NCBI RefSeq assembly: GCF_010685995.1
Contig: NZ_JAAGWK010000009.1
Coordinates: 310,001 to 374,000 of the forward strand
Origin: Goekera deserti
GTDB lineage: Bacteria; Actinomycetota; Actinomycetes; Mycobacteriales; Geodermatophilaceae
Direction of reading: 5' to 3'
Length of the DNA stretch: 64,000 nucleotides
Position 1 is the first letter of the stretch. Every line of letters begins with the position of its first letter. Below the pieces are notes generated by a model, which was given only the letters and a program-made list of their open reading frames with translations, had not been told where the DNA came from and ran no database searches. The position numbers and the translations under genes were made by a program. Of this stretch, positions 1-9,594 are shown in pieces.

Positions 1-46
1 GCGTGTCGCCGTTGAGGTCCTCCAGCACGTCGGCCGGGCTGGTCAC
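1..46 (-). CDS. N-terminus of an unidentified protein, cut by the left edge
   Basis: A minus-strand frame begins at GTG 46-44 and reads MTSPADVLEDLNGDT before leaving the window. A GAGGAG ribosome binding site lies 9 bases upstream, and the gene would be divergent from the chemotaxis-like gene at 284. A second GTG two codons further out (50-48) starts another frame and fits the binding site less well. Fifteen residues are too few for any functional call. Confidence 0.4.
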   Translation of the reverse strand, partial: MTSPADVLEDLNGDT

Positions 47-283
47 TCACGACGACTCCTCGGCACCCGGGCCGGGCCCGCTGGAGCGGGGCCCGATCCC
101 GGCACGCCAGGAAGCCGCTGCACCGGACACGTTCCGCCCCGGTGACGACTGGGGGCGCTCCGGCAGAGCCCGGGTCCGACGGGCGCCGGGACTGCCGATG
201 GAGGAGGAGCCGGGCCCGAGACCCCTGGGAACGGCAGACCAGCGCGCGCCACCGGCGGGCCAGCGACCTCGGAGGACACCGGC

Positions 284-1834
284 ATGTGGCGACGCGGCAG
301 CACCCAGGACGGCCCGGCCACCACGGACGGCCCCGCGCCCCGTGACGTCGAGGCCCTGGAGCGTGTGCTCGCCGCCCTCGACCAGGGGGTGACCGGTGAG
401 CTGGACGCGCACAGCAAGGTGGTGTCCACCCTCGTCGAGGAGCTGGGCCTGGGGTACGGCGCCGTCTGGCTGCCCACCGCCGACGGGTCGTTCACCCTGC
501 GCGCCGAGGCCGGGCCGATGGTCGGCCAGATGCGGGCCGCGTGGACGCGCGGCGGCTCGCTGCGCCGCGGCATCGGCACCCCGGGCCGGGCCCTGACCAG
601 CATGCAGCCCGAGATCTGCGCCGACCCCGACGCCCAGGGCGACGAGCGGTGGCAGGCGGCCCGCGCCGCCGGCGCCCAGCACGGTTGCTTCCTGCCGGTC
701 GTGCACGCCGGGACCGTGACCGCCCTGCAGGAGTACCACAGCACCCGGGTGCTGCCGTTCGAGGGCGGCCGCGGCGAGAAGTGGAAGGCCATCGGCCGGG
801 TCGCCGCACACGCCCGCCAGGCGGCCCTGGACAGGACGCAGCTCAAGGAGACCCTGGACGACCGGCTCGCCGTCACGAGCGTGGTGAGCCGGGTCGGGGA
901 GGCGACCAGCCTGGACCAGGCCGCGCACCTGGCGCTGGAGACGGTGCGGACGGCGTTCGGCTGGGCCTACGGCTCCTACTGGTGCATGGACGACGCCGCC
1001 GGCGTGCTGCGCTTCGAGGTGGAGTCCGGCTCGGCGGGCGCGGAGTTCCGCGAGGTCACCCTGGCCGCGAGCTTCGCCGAGGGCGTCGGCCTCTCCGGGC
1101 GCGCCTGGCGGGCTCGTGACCTGGTGTTCGTCAGCGACCTCGCCGAGCTCACCGACTGCGTCCGGGCACCGGCGGCGCAGCGGGCCGGCGTCCGGTCCGG
1201 CGTCTGCTTCCCGATCGTCGTCGGCGGCGCCGTGATCGGCACCATGGACTTCTTCACCACCGAGACGATCGACCTGTCCGCCTCCCGTGCCGAGGCGCTG
1301 CGCAACGTCGCCCAGCTGGTGTCCCAGCGGATGGACATGCTGCGCCGCGCTGAGCAGGACGCCGAGCAGGCCCGGCGACTGCTGGACACCGTGACCCGGC
1401 TCCGCGAGGCCGCCGGGGACGCCGGGAGCGTGGCGGCGAACGCGGTCGGCCAGGCTGCGTCGATGACCACCCAGGTGGAGGCCCTCGGGGCGGCGTCGGC
1501 CGCGATCGGCGAGGTCATCAAGATCATCTCTGCGATCGCCGACCAGACGAACCTGCTGGCCCTCAACGCCACCATCGAGGCGGCCCGCGCCGGCGACCTG
1601 GGACGCGGGTTCGCCGTCGTCGCCAGCGAGGTCAAGGACCTGGCCCGGGAGACCGCGCGGGCGACCAGCAAGGTGGCCGAGCAGATCGCCAGCATCCAGT
1701 CCACGAGCCAGTCGGTGTCCTCCGGCATCCTGGCGACCAGCGGGATCATCGGCGAGCTGGACGCCGTGCAGGCCCGCATGGGCGACGTGCTGGAGGAGCA
1801 GGCCCGGATGGCCCAGCAGATCACCGGCCAGTGA
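284..1834 (+). CDS. soluble GAF-GAF-methyl-accepting chemotaxis-type signalling protein
   Basis: This 516-residue protein carries two GAF-like sensor domains (about residues 25-175 and 195-350) followed by a short methyl-accepting signalling domain. The last part includes the hairpin tip [17 protein letters not shown], the stretch that contacts CheA and CheW in known receptors. No transmembrane segment, HAMP domain or periplasmic sensor is visible, so it should sense a cytoplasmic ligand or redox state. The coiled coil on the C-terminal side is short for a receptor. The ATG has GGAGGA seven bases upstream. No che genes are in the window, so its partner kinase must lie elsewhere or the protein works outside chemotaxis. 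Confidence 0.85.
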   Translation: MWRRGSTQDGPATTDGPAPRDVEALERVLAALDQGVTGELDAHSKVVSTLVEELGLGYGAVWLPTADGSFTLRAEAGPMVGQMRAAWTRGGSLRRGIGTPGRALTSMQPEICADPDAQGDERWQAARAAGAQHGCFLPVVHAGTVTALQEYHSTRVLPFEGGRGEKWKAIGRVAAHARQAALDRTQLKETLDDRLAVTSVVSRVGEATSLDQAAHLALETVRTAFGWAYGSYWCMDDAAGVLRFEVESGSAGAEFREVTLAASFAEGVGLSGRAWRARDLVFVSDLAELTDCVRAPAAQRAGVRSGVCFPIVVGGAVIGTMDFFTTETIDLSASRAEALRNVAQLVSQRMDMLRRAEQDAEQARRLLDTVTRLREAAGDAGSVAANAVGQAASMTTQVEALGAASAAIGEVIKIISAIADQTNLLALNATIEAARAGDLGRGFAVVASEVKDLARETARATSKVAEQIASIQSTSQSVSSGILATSGIIGELDAVQARMGDVLEEQARMAQQITGQ

Positions 1835-1946
1835 GCTGCCTCCGCGCGTGGGCGCCGTCCCCGCGCGGAGGCGACCGGTGGAGGGCGACCGGGTGACGTG
1901 CACCCGGTCGGTGTTCGATCTGCTCGCAGCTGGGCATGGTCCTGGC

Positions 1947-2972
1947 ATGCACCTGCCCACGCCACGGGGTCCGCTCGGCGCCCAGCTCATGACCGACCTC
2001 GTCTCCGGCGCCGCGATCAGCGCCCGCACCCTGCACCTGGCCCGTGCCACGGTGTCGGTGGCGACCCACTCCGCGCGCGCCGTGCTCACCGACGACGACC
2101 TCCAACTGGCCCTCGCCGTCTGCTACGAGCTGCACTACCGCGGCTTCGACGACGTCAGCGACGACTGGGAGTGGCGGCCGGACCTCATCGCCCTGCGGAC
2201 GGTGCTGGAGCAGCGGCACACCGACGCCCTGCGCGCCCTGGTCGACGACCTCGTGGTCACCGACGAGCCGATCGAGAAGCAGCTGGCCGCGGTCATCGCC
2301 GCCGACGACGGGCCCTCGCTCTCGGCCCACATGGCCAAGCGCGGCACCCCGGAGCAGTGGCGGGAGTACCTGACGGTGCGCTCGGTCTACCACCTCAAGG
2401 AGGGCGACCCGCACACCTGGGTCATCCCCCGCATCGGCGGCCGGGCGAAGGCCGCGGCGGTCGAGATCCAGGCCGACGAGTACGGCGGCGGCGCGCCGGG
2501 GCGCATGCACAGCCAGCTGTTCGCCGGTCTCATGACCGACCTCGGTCTGGACGCCGGCTACGGCGCGCTCTGGGACGTCGCCCCGGCGGTCGCCTTCTCA
2601 GCGGTCAACACCATGTCCCTGCTGGGCCTGCACCGCCGGTGGCGCGGCGCCTGCCTGGGGCACCTGACCGCGGTGGAGATGACGTCGTCGGCGCCGAGTC
2701 GCCGCTACTCCGCCGGTCTGCGCCGGCTGGGCCACGACGAGCGCACCACCGTCTTCTACGACGAGCACGTGGAGGCGGACGCGGTGCACGAGCAGATCGC
2801 CTCGGTGGACATGTGCGGCTCGTTCGTGGCCGACCACCCGCAGCTGGCCGGGGACGTGCTCTTCGGTGCGCAGTGCTCGCTGGCCCTGGACGCGCTGACC
2901 GCCGAGCACCTGCTGGGCGCGTGGGCCGAGGGCCGCTCGGCCCTGGTCGGCCGGCCCGCCGTCGCTGCCTGA
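1947..2972 (+). CDS. iron-containing redox enzyme family protein (haem-oxygenase fold)
   Basis: The mostly helical protein resembles the iron-containing redox enzyme / haem-oxygenase-like superfamily. The segments YELHYRGFDD near the N-terminus and EIQADEYGGGAPGRMHSQLF in the middle supply the Glu/His/Asp residues expected of a di-iron or mononuclear iron site. Its substrate is unknown. The frame stays open to 1848, but the ATG at 1947 is chosen because the upstream residues are arginine-rich and unlike the family. No clear ribosome binding site precedes either start. It is convergent with the CDGSH gene across a repeat-bearing intergenic region. Confidence 0.7.
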   Translation: MHLPTPRGPLGAQLMTDLVSGAAISARTLHLARATVSVATHSARAVLTDDDLQLALAVCYELHYRGFDDVSDDWEWRPDLIALRTVLEQRHTDALRALVDDLVVTDEPIEKQLAAVIAADDGPSLSAHMAKRGTPEQWREYLTVRSVYHLKEGDPHTWVIPRIGGRAKAAAVEIQADEYGGGAPGRMHSQLFAGLMTDLGLDAGYGALWDVAPAVAFSAVNTMSLLGLHRRWRGACLGHLTAVEMTSSAPSRRYSAGLRRLGHDERTTVFYDEHVEADAVHEQIASVDMCGSFVADHPQLAGDVLFGAQCSLALDALTAEHLLGAWAEGRSALVGRPAVAA

Positions 2973-2989
2973 CCCCGCACGCAGCCCCC

Positions 2990-3150
2990 TGGGCTGCGGC
3001 CGGCCTCACCCCCTGCACTTTCTGTACAGAAAGCGCGGCGGTATGGGGTGCGGCCGGCGTCACCCCCCGCGCTTTCTGTACAGAATGTGCGGCGGTGTGG
3101 GGTGCGGCCGGCGTCACCCCCTGGGCTTTCTGTACAGAAAGTGCCGGGAA
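2990..3150. repeat. three 54-bp direct repeats, each with a CTTTCTGTACAGAAAG palindrome
   Basis: The palindrome lies at 3018-3033, 3072-3087 (one arm base changed) and 3126-3141, spaced exactly 54 bases apart. The flanks repeat too, including GCGGCCGGCGTCACCCC on the left of the last two copies. The AT-rich palindromes stand out against the GC-rich background. The array sits between two convergent genes, so it may act as a terminator or protein-binding site. Confidence 0.85.
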
Positions 3151-3152
3151 GG

Positions 3153-3467
3153 TCAGTCGTCGCGGGTCATGGCGGCGGCGGGGCGGGGCCGGGTGGGTGC
3201 GCTGCCGGCGTGGAAGCCGGCGGTCTTGTGCGTGCCGTCGCAGAACGGCTTGAGCCCGGACTTGCCGCAGCGGCACAGCGCGACCGTCTCCCGGCCGGGG
3301 TCGATCTCGGTGCCGTCCTGGTCCAGCAGCGTGAAGTCACCGCGCACGATCAGCGGGCCGTCCCGGTAGGGCGTGATCGTGGCGCCGCGCTGCCCGGTCG
3401 TGCGGGCGTCGGCACCGGGCCGGTCGGTTGCGGGAGGGGTGGCGGCGGGCTGGTCGGGGCTGGACAT
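3153..3467 (-). CDS. CDGSH-type iron-sulfur protein
   Basis: A 104-residue protein whose residues 65-80 read CRCGKSGLKPFCDGTH. This is the CDGSH iron-sulfur motif: three Cys and one His binding a [2Fe-2S] cluster (C-x-C-x2-S-x3-P-x-C-D-G-T-H). Such small domains are thought to act in electron transfer or redox sensing. The first 25 residues are Pro/Ala-rich and probably disordered. The ATG is preceded by AGGGGAG. It lies just downstream of glnE on the same strand with a 53-base gap, so the two may be cotranscribed, though no functional link is evident. Confidence 0.85.
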   Translation of the reverse strand: MSSPDQPAATPPATDRPGADARTTGQRGATITPYRDGPLIVRGDFTLLDQDGTEIDPGRETVALCRCGKSGLKPFCDGTHKTAGFHAGSAPTRPRPAAAMTRDD

Positions 3468-3520
3468 GCCCGCTCCCCTGCCCCGCGGGGCAGGTGGCGA
3501 ACCGCCTGGCTCGGCCACGG

Positions 3521-6500
3521 TCAGGCGTCGGAGACGGGCCGGTCGTAGAAGAGCTGCTCCACCACGCCGCGGGCGCGCCGGGTGGTGCGCCGGTAGTCGT
3601 CCAGGAACTGACCCGGCTGGATCTCCGGCCCGTACCCGCAGGCCCGGGCGACGGCGGCCAGCTCCAGGCCCTGTCGGGGCAGCTGGTCGCTGGGGCGGCC
3701 GCGCACCAGGAAGGCGGCGTTGCGGGCCTGGCTGGCGAACTCCCACGCCGACTGCAGGGCGTTGCGCTGCTCGTCGTCGAGCAGGTGGCAGCCGGCCAGC
3801 GCGACCAGCGCGTCGACGGTGGGCGTGACCCGCAGCGCCGGCTGGGCGTGCGCGTGCTGCAGCTGCAGCAGCTGCACCGTCCACTCCACGTCGGCCAGCC
3901 CACCCCGGCCCAGCTTGGTGTGGGTGGCCGGGTCGGCGCCGCGCGGCAGCCGCTCGCTCTCCACCCGGGCCTTGATCCGGCGGATCTCGGCGACCTGGTC
4001 AGCGCTCAGACCGCCGTCCGGGTGGCGGATCGGGTCGATCAGCTCGGTGAACGCCCGGCCCAGCTCCGCGTCCCCGGCGACCGGTTCGGCCCGCAGCAGC
4101 GCCTGCACCTCCCAGACGGCCACCCACCGCTCGTAGTACTCGGCGAACGCCGACAGGCTGCGGGACAGCGCACCGTTGCGGCCCTCCGGGCGCAGGTTGG
4201 CGTCCACCTCGAACGCCGGGTCCGGGGCGGGCGCGCCGAGCAGCCGGCGCAGCGTGTGCGCGATCGTCGTCGCCGCGTGGGACGCCTCGGCCTCGGTGTG
4301 CCCGGGCCGGGCCCGGTGCACGAAGAGCACGTCGGCGTCGGAGCCGTAGGACATCTCCGACCCGCCGAGCCGGCCCATGGCGATCACCGCCACGTCCACC
4401 GGCACCGCCGCCGCGGACGTCTTCGCACCCTCGGCCCACGCGCGCACCGCGGCGTCCAGCCCCGCCTGCAGGGTGGCCACCGCGATGTCCCGCAGCGCCC
4501 GCCCCACCCGGACGACGTCCAGGCGCCCCAGCAGGTCGGCGCAGGCCACCCGCAGCAGCTCCTGGCGGCGCAGCGCCCGCAGCACCGCGATGCCCTCGGT
4601 GGGCTCGGCCGCGCGGGCCACCGCCTGCCGCCATGCCGAGCTCAGCGCCGTCACCGAGCGGGGCTCCAGCTGGGCGTCGTCGGCCAGGATGCGCAGTGCC
4701 TCCGGGGTGCGGGTGAGCAGCCCGGCCACGTACTGGCTGGAGCCGAGCAGCTGCGCCAGCCGCTCGGCCACCTGCCCCTCGTCGCGCAGCAGCCGCAGGT
4801 ACCAGTGGTGCCCGCCCAGGGCCTCGCTCACCTGCCGGTAGGCCAGCAGCCCGGCGTCCGGGTCGGCGCAGCCGGCGAAGGTCTGCAGCAGCACCGGCAG
4901 GAGGTAGCGCTGCATGGACGCCGAGCGGGACAGCCCGCCGGTGAGCGCGGCCAGGTGCCGCAGCGCGCCGTCCGGGTCGGCGAACCCCAGCGCGCGCAGC
5001 CACTCCCCCGCGGCCTTGGGCCCCAGCTGCAGCTGCTCACCGGGCACCCGGGCGACGGCGGCCAGCAGCGGGCGGTAGAAGAGCTTCTGGTGGATGCGGC
5101 GCACCTCGCGGGTGTGCAGCGCGAGCTCGGCGGCCAGCACGTCGGTGGCCTGCCCGCGGTGGTCGGGCCGGTAGCCCAGCGCGCGCGCCAGCCAGCGCAG
5201 CTGGGTCTCGTCAGTGGGCAGCAGGTGGGTGCGCCGCAGCCGCAGCAGCTGCAGCCGGTGCTCGACGGTGCGCAGGAAGCGGTAGGAGGCGAGCAGCGTC
5301 GCGGCGTCGTCACGACCCACGTAGCCGCCGGCGGACAGCGCGTCCAGGGCCGGGATGGTGCCGCCGGTGCGCAGCGTGGGGTCGACCCGGCCGTGCACCA
5401 GCTGCAGCAGCTGCACGCTGAACTCCACGTCGCGCAGGCCGCCGGGCCCCAGCTTCAGCTCCCGGCCGGCCTGCGCCGCCGGGATGTTCTCCTCCACCCG
5501 CCGGCGCATGGCCTGCACGTCGGGCACGAACCCGGGGCGGTCACCGGCCTTCCACACCAGCGGCCACAGTGCGTCGACGTAGGCCGCACCGAGGGCCGGG
5601 TCGCCCGCGACCGGGCGCATCTTGAGCAGGGCCTGGAACTCCCAGGTGCTGGCCCACTGGTGGTAGTAGGCCTCGTGCCCGGCGACGGTGCGCACCAGCG
5701 GCCCGGCCTTGCCCTCCGGGCGCAACGCCGCGTCCACCTCCCAGGCCGCCTCCCGGCAGATCCGCATGAGCGCGGCGGCCACCCGGGTGGCCGAGGTGAG
5801 CGCGGCGCCCTCCTCGTCGTGCGGGTCGACCGCCTCGGCAACGAACACCACGTCGACGTCGCTGACGTAGTTGAGCTCCCGGCCGCCGCACTTGCCCAGG
5901 CCGATGACCGCCAGCCGGCAGGCGGCGGCGTCGGCGGGCTGCTCGGCGACGGCGATCGCCAGCGCCGCGGTGAGCACCGCACCGGCGAGGTCGGCCAGCT
6001 CACCGGCGACGTCCTCGGTGGGCAGCCCGTCGTCGGCCAGGTCGCGACCGGCGAGCGAGAGCACCGCCCGGTGGTAGGCCAGCCGCAGCGCCCGCACCCG
6101 CTCCGGTGACGCGTCCGGTGCGGCGCGGCCCAGCTTGACGCCCCACGGCGGGTCGTCGGGGTCGGCACCGACCGCGACCAGCATCTGCCGCTCCAGCGAC
6201 AGCGGGGTGGGCCGCGAGGGGCCGCGGCCGTCGTCGTCCAGCACCGTCCAGTCGCCCGGGTGACCGGCCAGGTGGTCACCGAACCCGGAGCTGGCCCCCA
6301 GCACCGACAGCAGCCGCCCGCGCAGCGGCGCCGACCCCCGCAGCCGGGCCAGCAGCGCGGCCGCGGAGCCACCCGCCGGGTCCGCGACGTCGAGGGCCTC
6401 CACCAGCCGCCACAGCGACAGCGCGGCGAGGTCGGGGTCCCCGGCCCGCGCCATCGCCGACACGACCGGGGCCGCCTCGGGGTCGGCGGGGCCGTTGCTG

Positions 6501-6622
6501 GCCAGGTCCCAGAGCCCGACCGCCGGGTCCGACAGCAGCCGCGCGGCGCGCGCGCCGTCCTCGAACCCCAGCCGGGCCAGCCGGACGACGGCCCCCCGGG
6601 GCACGTCCTGCAGGTCGACCAT
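3521..6622 (-). CDS. glnE: bifunctional glutamine synthetase adenylyltransferase/deadenylylase
   Basis: GlnE adds AMP to, and removes it from, a tyrosine of type I glutamine synthetase, tuning nitrogen assimilation. The 1,033-residue protein has two nucleotidyltransferase cores, each with the expected G-x2-GG/GS-x3-Y-x-SD-x-D motif: GKCGGRELNYVSDVDVVF near residue 245 (deadenylylating half) and GRLGGSEMSYGSDADVLF near residue 750 (adenylylating half). Length fits the actinobacterial family. A GTG six bases upstream (6628) is an alternative start; neither has a good ribosome binding site. The likely relative of its substrate, GlnA2, is encoded 7 kb away on the same strand. Confidence 0.95.
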   Translation of the reverse strand: MVDLQDVPRGAVVRLARLGFEDGARAARLLSDPAVGLWDLASNGPADPEAAPVVSAMARAGDPDLAALSLWRLVEALDVADPAGGSAAALLARLRGSAPLRGRLLSVLGASSGFGDHLAGHPGDWTVLDDDGRGPSRPTPLSLERQMLVAVGADPDDPPWGVKLGRAAPDASPERVRALRLAYHRAVLSLAGRDLADDGLPTEDVAGELADLAGAVLTAALAIAVAEQPADAAACRLAVIGLGKCGGRELNYVSDVDVVFVAEAVDPHDEEGAALTSATRVAAALMRICREAAWEVDAALRPEGKAGPLVRTVAGHEAYYHQWASTWEFQALLKMRPVAGDPALGAAYVDALWPLVWKAGDRPGFVPDVQAMRRRVEENIPAAQAGRELKLGPGGLRDVEFSVQLLQLVHGRVDPTLRTGGTIPALDALSAGGYVGRDDAATLLASYRFLRTVEHRLQLLRLRRTHLLPTDETQLRWLARALGYRPDHRGQATDVLAAELALHTREVRRIHQKLFYRPLLAAVARVPGEQLQLGPKAAGEWLRALGFADPDGALRHLAALTGGLSRSASMQRYLLPVLLQTFAGCADPDAGLLAYRQVSEALGGHHWYLRLLRDEGQVAERLAQLLGSSQYVAGLLTRTPEALRILADDAQLEPRSVTALSSAWRQAVARAAEPTEGIAVLRALRRQELLRVACADLLGRLDVVRVGRALRDIAVATLQAGLDAAVRAWAEGAKTSAAAVPVDVAVIAMGRLGGSEMSYGSDADVLFVHRARPGHTEAEASHAATTIAHTLRRLLGAPAPDPAFEVDANLRPEGRNGALSRSLSAFAEYYERWVAVWEVQALLRAEPVAGDAELGRAFTELIDPIRHPDGGLSADQVAEIRRIKARVESERLPRGADPATHTKLGRGGLADVEWTVQLLQLQHAHAQPALRVTPTVDALVALAGCHLLDDEQRNALQSAWEFASQARNAAFLVRGRPSDQLPRQGLELAAVARACGYGPEIQPGQFLDDYRRTTRRARGVVEQLFYDRPVSDA

Positions 6623-6801
6623 GGCCACCCGCTGAGGCTAGCCGCGGCCGCTGACACCGGTGACCGCGACCGCGCCGGGGCCGCCGGAGCAGCTGACCCG
6701 AACGGGGGACAGAGCTGGGCCGACGGGTTCCGAGACCCCTACGCTCCGTCGGCCGCCGGTGCCCGGGACGGCGCACCGTACCGGCCATCGCGGAGGACCC
6801 C

Positions 6802-8664
6802 ATCACCACCACCATCGACGCGCCCCCGCCCGCGCTCACCGCGGAGGACCGCCCCCGGCGGTCCGGGGCAGGTCCGCGCGGCGTGCTGGTGGTCGCCGGC
6901 GTGCTGGTGCTCGCCCAGCTGGCGCTGCGGGCGTGGCTGCTGTCCGGACGCACCTACCACCAGGACGACTTCCGCCTGATCGGGCGGGCCGCGACGTCGT
7001 CGCTGTGGTCGCCGGAGTACCTGGTCGGCCGGTTCGACGGCCACTTCATGCCGGGCTCGATGCTGGTCGCCGGCATCCTCGAGCGGCTGGCGCCGATGAA
7101 CTGGACCGCCGTCGTGCTGGTGTGCCTGCTGCTGCAGGCGCTGGCGTCGCTGGCGGTGCTGCGGATGCTGCGGATCGTGCTCGGCGACGGGCCCCGACTG
7201 CTGCTGCCGCTGGTCTTCGCGCTCTTCGTCCCGCTCACCCTGGGCGCGGTCAGCTGGTGGGCCGCCACGCTCAACTCCCTGCCGCTGCAGATCGGGCTGG
7301 CGTGGTTCGTCGGGGACGCCGTGCGCCACGTCCGCACCGGCGACCGGCGCTCCGCGGTGACCGGCTGGCTGGTGCTGGGCCTCACCTACTGTTTCTACGT
7401 CAAGGCCGTGCTGATCGCGCCGGTGGCGTTCGCGGCGGTGGCGGTGCTGCTGCGCGCGGCCGGCGAGCCGCGCCCGCTGGCGGCCGCCTGGCAGCGGGGG
7501 CGCCGGCTCTGGACCGGGTCCGCGGTGGTCACCGGCGTCTGGGCGCTCGCCTACCGCAGCACGGTGGGCGGCTCGGACTCCGCCACCGGGACCCCCGAGG
7601 ACGTGCTGGACCTGGCCTGGCACGGCCTGCTGCACGCGGTGCTGCCCGGGGTGGTCGGTGGTCCGTGGGTCTGGGGGCACGAGGCCGGCTCGACGCCGTA
7701 CGCCAGCACGCCCGGGGTGCTGCTGGTCGCCGCGGCCGCGGTCGTGGCCATGGGCGTGCTGTGGGCCCGGGCCACCCGGGAGGGCGGGCTGCTGGTGTGC
7801 GTGCTCGCGGCCGCCCACTCCTTCGGGGGCCTGGTGGTGGTCGGCGTGGGGCGGACGACCGAGCTGGTCGGCTCCCTGCCGCCGCTGGCGTTGCGGCACT
7901 TCGCCGGCGACGTCGTCGTGCTGGCGCTGGCCGGCGCGCTGCTGATGGTGCTGCCACTGCGCGAGCAGGTGCCCCCGGCGGTCGAGCAGGTGCGGGCGGC
8001 GCTGCCGCGGGGCCGTGCCCGGCACGTCGTCCCGGTCGGGCTGGCGGTGCTGTTCGTGGCCAGCTCGCTGTTCTCGACGGTGGCCTACCGGCAGCAGTGG
8101 GAGTCCGACCGGGTCGGCGACTACCTGGCCACCGTGCGCACCGACCTGGCGGCCACCGGCCGCTCCCCCATGCTGGACCAGGCCGTGCCCGCCGACCTGC
8201 TGTGGGGGCTGGCCGCGCCGGACAACCTGGCGTCCCGGGCGCTGGCGTCCCTGCCGGGCAGCCCCGGCTTCGCCGACGCCACCGACGACCTGCGCCTGGT
8301 CGACGACCAGGGCCACGTGCTGCCCGCCCGGGTGGAGCCGGCCCGCCGGGTGACGGCGGGGCCGTCGCCGTCCTGCGGGCACGCCGCCGTCCCCGGCATG
8401 TCGGCCACCCTGCCGCTCGACGGCCCGATGATCGCCTACGACTGGACGGCACAGCTGGAGGTGGCGGCCGAGGCGGACGGCGTGCTCACCGTGGCCCTGG
8501 GCACCGGCCGGGCCGTGGCCGTGCCGGTCCGGCAGGGCGTGCAGACCGTCTACGTGCGGCTGGCCGGCGACGAGGGCACCGAGCTGCGGGTGGCCAGCCC
8601 GACCGTCGGCGGCACGCGCGCCTGCATCCGGTCCGGCTCGGTCGGGCTGGTGACCGCGGGCTGA
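6802..8664 (+). CDS. polytopic membrane protein, GT-C-like, paralogue 1 (probable ATC start)
   Basis: A membrane protein of about 620 residues with roughly ten hydrophobic segments in the first two thirds and a hydrophilic C-terminal domain. Just after the first helix is HQDDFRLIGRA: an acidic pair in the first outer loop, as in GT-C glycosyltransferases. That class is my inference. Other stretches shared with its two paralogues are FDGHFMPG, WWAATLNSLPLQIGLAWFV and a C-terminal LDQAVPADLLW segment. The first ordinary start codon is GTG 6883, which would begin inside helix 1 without a binding site. GGAGG at 6792-6796 is five bases before ATC 6802. Its stop codon abuts that of the next gene, forming TGATCA. 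Confidence 0.6.
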   Translation: MTTTIDAPPPALTAEDRPRRSGAGPRGVLVVAGVLVLAQLALRAWLLSGRTYHQDDFRLIGRAATSSLWSPEYLVGRFDGHFMPGSMLVAGILERLAPMNWTAVVLVCLLLQALASLAVLRMLRIVLGDGPRLLLPLVFALFVPLTLGAVSWWAATLNSLPLQIGLAWFVGDAVRHVRTGDRRSAVTGWLVLGLTYCFYVKAVLIAPVAFAAVAVLLRAAGEPRPLAAAWQRGRRLWTGSAVVTGVWALAYRSTVGGSDSATGTPEDVLDLAWHGLLHAVLPGVVGGPWVWGHEAGSTPYASTPGVLLVAAAAVVAMGVLWARATREGGLLVCVLAAAHSFGGLVVVGVGRTTELVGSLPPLALRHFAGDVVVLALAGALLMVLPLREQVPPAVEQVRAALPRGRARHVVPVGLAVLFVASSLFSTVAYRQQWESDRVGDYLATVRTDLAATGRSPMLDQAVPADLLWGLAAPDNLASRALASLPGSPGFADATDDLRLVDDQGHVLPARVEPARRVTAGPSPSCGHAAVPGMSATLPLDGPMIAYDWTAQLEVAAEADGVLTVALGTGRAVAVPVRQGVQTVYVRLAGDEGTELRVASPTVGGTRACIRSGSVGLVTAG

Positions 8665-9405
8665 TCAGCCCGGGCCGCTGCGACCGGCGGCCTGCGCGTG
8701 CACCAGCCCGGCGAACCGCTCGGCGAACGGGGCCCAGACCTCCTCCAGGTCGGGGTGCACGTCGCCGGCCCGGGCGCAGATCGTCTCCACGTCGAACGGG
8801 GTGGACGCCACCCCCACCGGGTCGGTCTCGGCCCAGCCGCGCACCATGGCCTCGTCGGTCTCGATGTGGAACTGCAGGCCGTACACCTGCCGGCCCACCC
8901 GGTAGGCCTGGTTGCGGTAGGCCGGGCTGCTGGCCAGCAGGGTCGCCCCGGCCGGCAGCCGGTCGATCTCGTCGTGGTGCCACTCGATCACGTCCGGGGA
9001 CAGCGGCACCGGCCCGAAGACCGGGTCGCCGTCGGCGGCGTCCCGCTTGGCGACCAGCGCGGCACCCACCTCCGGGCCGTCCACCCCGACCCGGGTGCTG
9101 CCGCCGCCGACCTGGGCGAGCAGCTGCGCGCCCAGGCAGATGGCCAGGGTGGGCAGGTCGGCGGCGAGGGCCTGGGCGAGCAGGTGACGCACGCCGACCA
9201 GCTCCGGGGACACGTCGGCCGGGTCCAGCGAGGACTGCGGCCCGCCGAGCACCAGCAGGCCGTCGTGCCCGGTGAGGTCGGCCGGCACCGGCTCGCCGAG
9301 GGACAGGTGGCGCTCGTCGAGCTCCAGGCCCGCGGCCCGGAGCCAGCCGCCCAGCCGGGCGGGCGGGTCGGTGTCGGAGGGGACGATCACGAGCAGGCGG
9401 GCCAC
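8665..9405 (-). CDS. class I glutamine amidotransferase domain protein
   Basis: A stand-alone GATase1 of 246 residues of the GuaA-like group. The catalytic triad is visible: Cys90 in AICLGAQLL, and His180 and Glu182 in YGLQFHIE. A glycine-rich LVLGGPQSS near residue 52 fits the oxyanion region. Such proteins release ammonia from glutamine for a partner enzyme, but no synthetase partner is adjacent, and some relatives hydrolyse other gamma-glutamyl compounds. The start is GTG at 9405 with a weak binding site. It lies on the opposite strand between two membrane-protein paralogues and shares no spacer with the first. Confidence 0.85.
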   Translation of the reverse strand: MARLLVIVPSDTDPPARLGGWLRAAGLELDERHLSLGEPVPADLTGHDGLLVLGGPQSSLDPADVSPELVGVRHLLAQALAADLPTLAICLGAQLLAQVGGGSTRVGVDGPEVGAALVAKRDAADGDPVFGPVPLSPDVIEWHHDEIDRLPAGATLLASSPAYRNQAYRVGRQVYGLQFHIETDEAMVRGWAETDPVGVASTPFDVETICARAGDVHPDLEEVWAPFAERFAGLVHAQAAGRSGPG

Positions 9406-9594
9406 GCCCAGCAGGTTAGCCGCGGGCCCCCTCCGCCCGGCCCACCGCGGGAGTCCCCGGACGACACGGTGGGCGTCCCCGGACGATAGGTGTGCCGCCG
9501 GCTCACAGCGACTGGACGGCCACCGGCCGCGCGTGCCTACACTCTCGCGGGTCCCGGACCCCGTCAGCGGCCGACCACCACACAGGAGCGGATC

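Noticed and set aside
47-2089. Long minus-strand open frame (680 residues) opposite the chemotaxis-like gene
   Set aside because: It is Gly/Arg/Pro-rich without family patterns and is antisense to a gene with clear GAF and signalling motifs; GC-rich codon use creates such frames.
2990-3150. CRISPR or terminal repeats of an insertion sequence
   Set aside because: The repeats are contiguous 54-bp units, with no transposase and no target duplication.
3428-6109. 893-residue plus-strand open frame opposite glnE
   Set aside because: Composition is dominated by Gln, Gly, Arg and Val with no domains; the opposite strand encodes an unmistakable GlnE.
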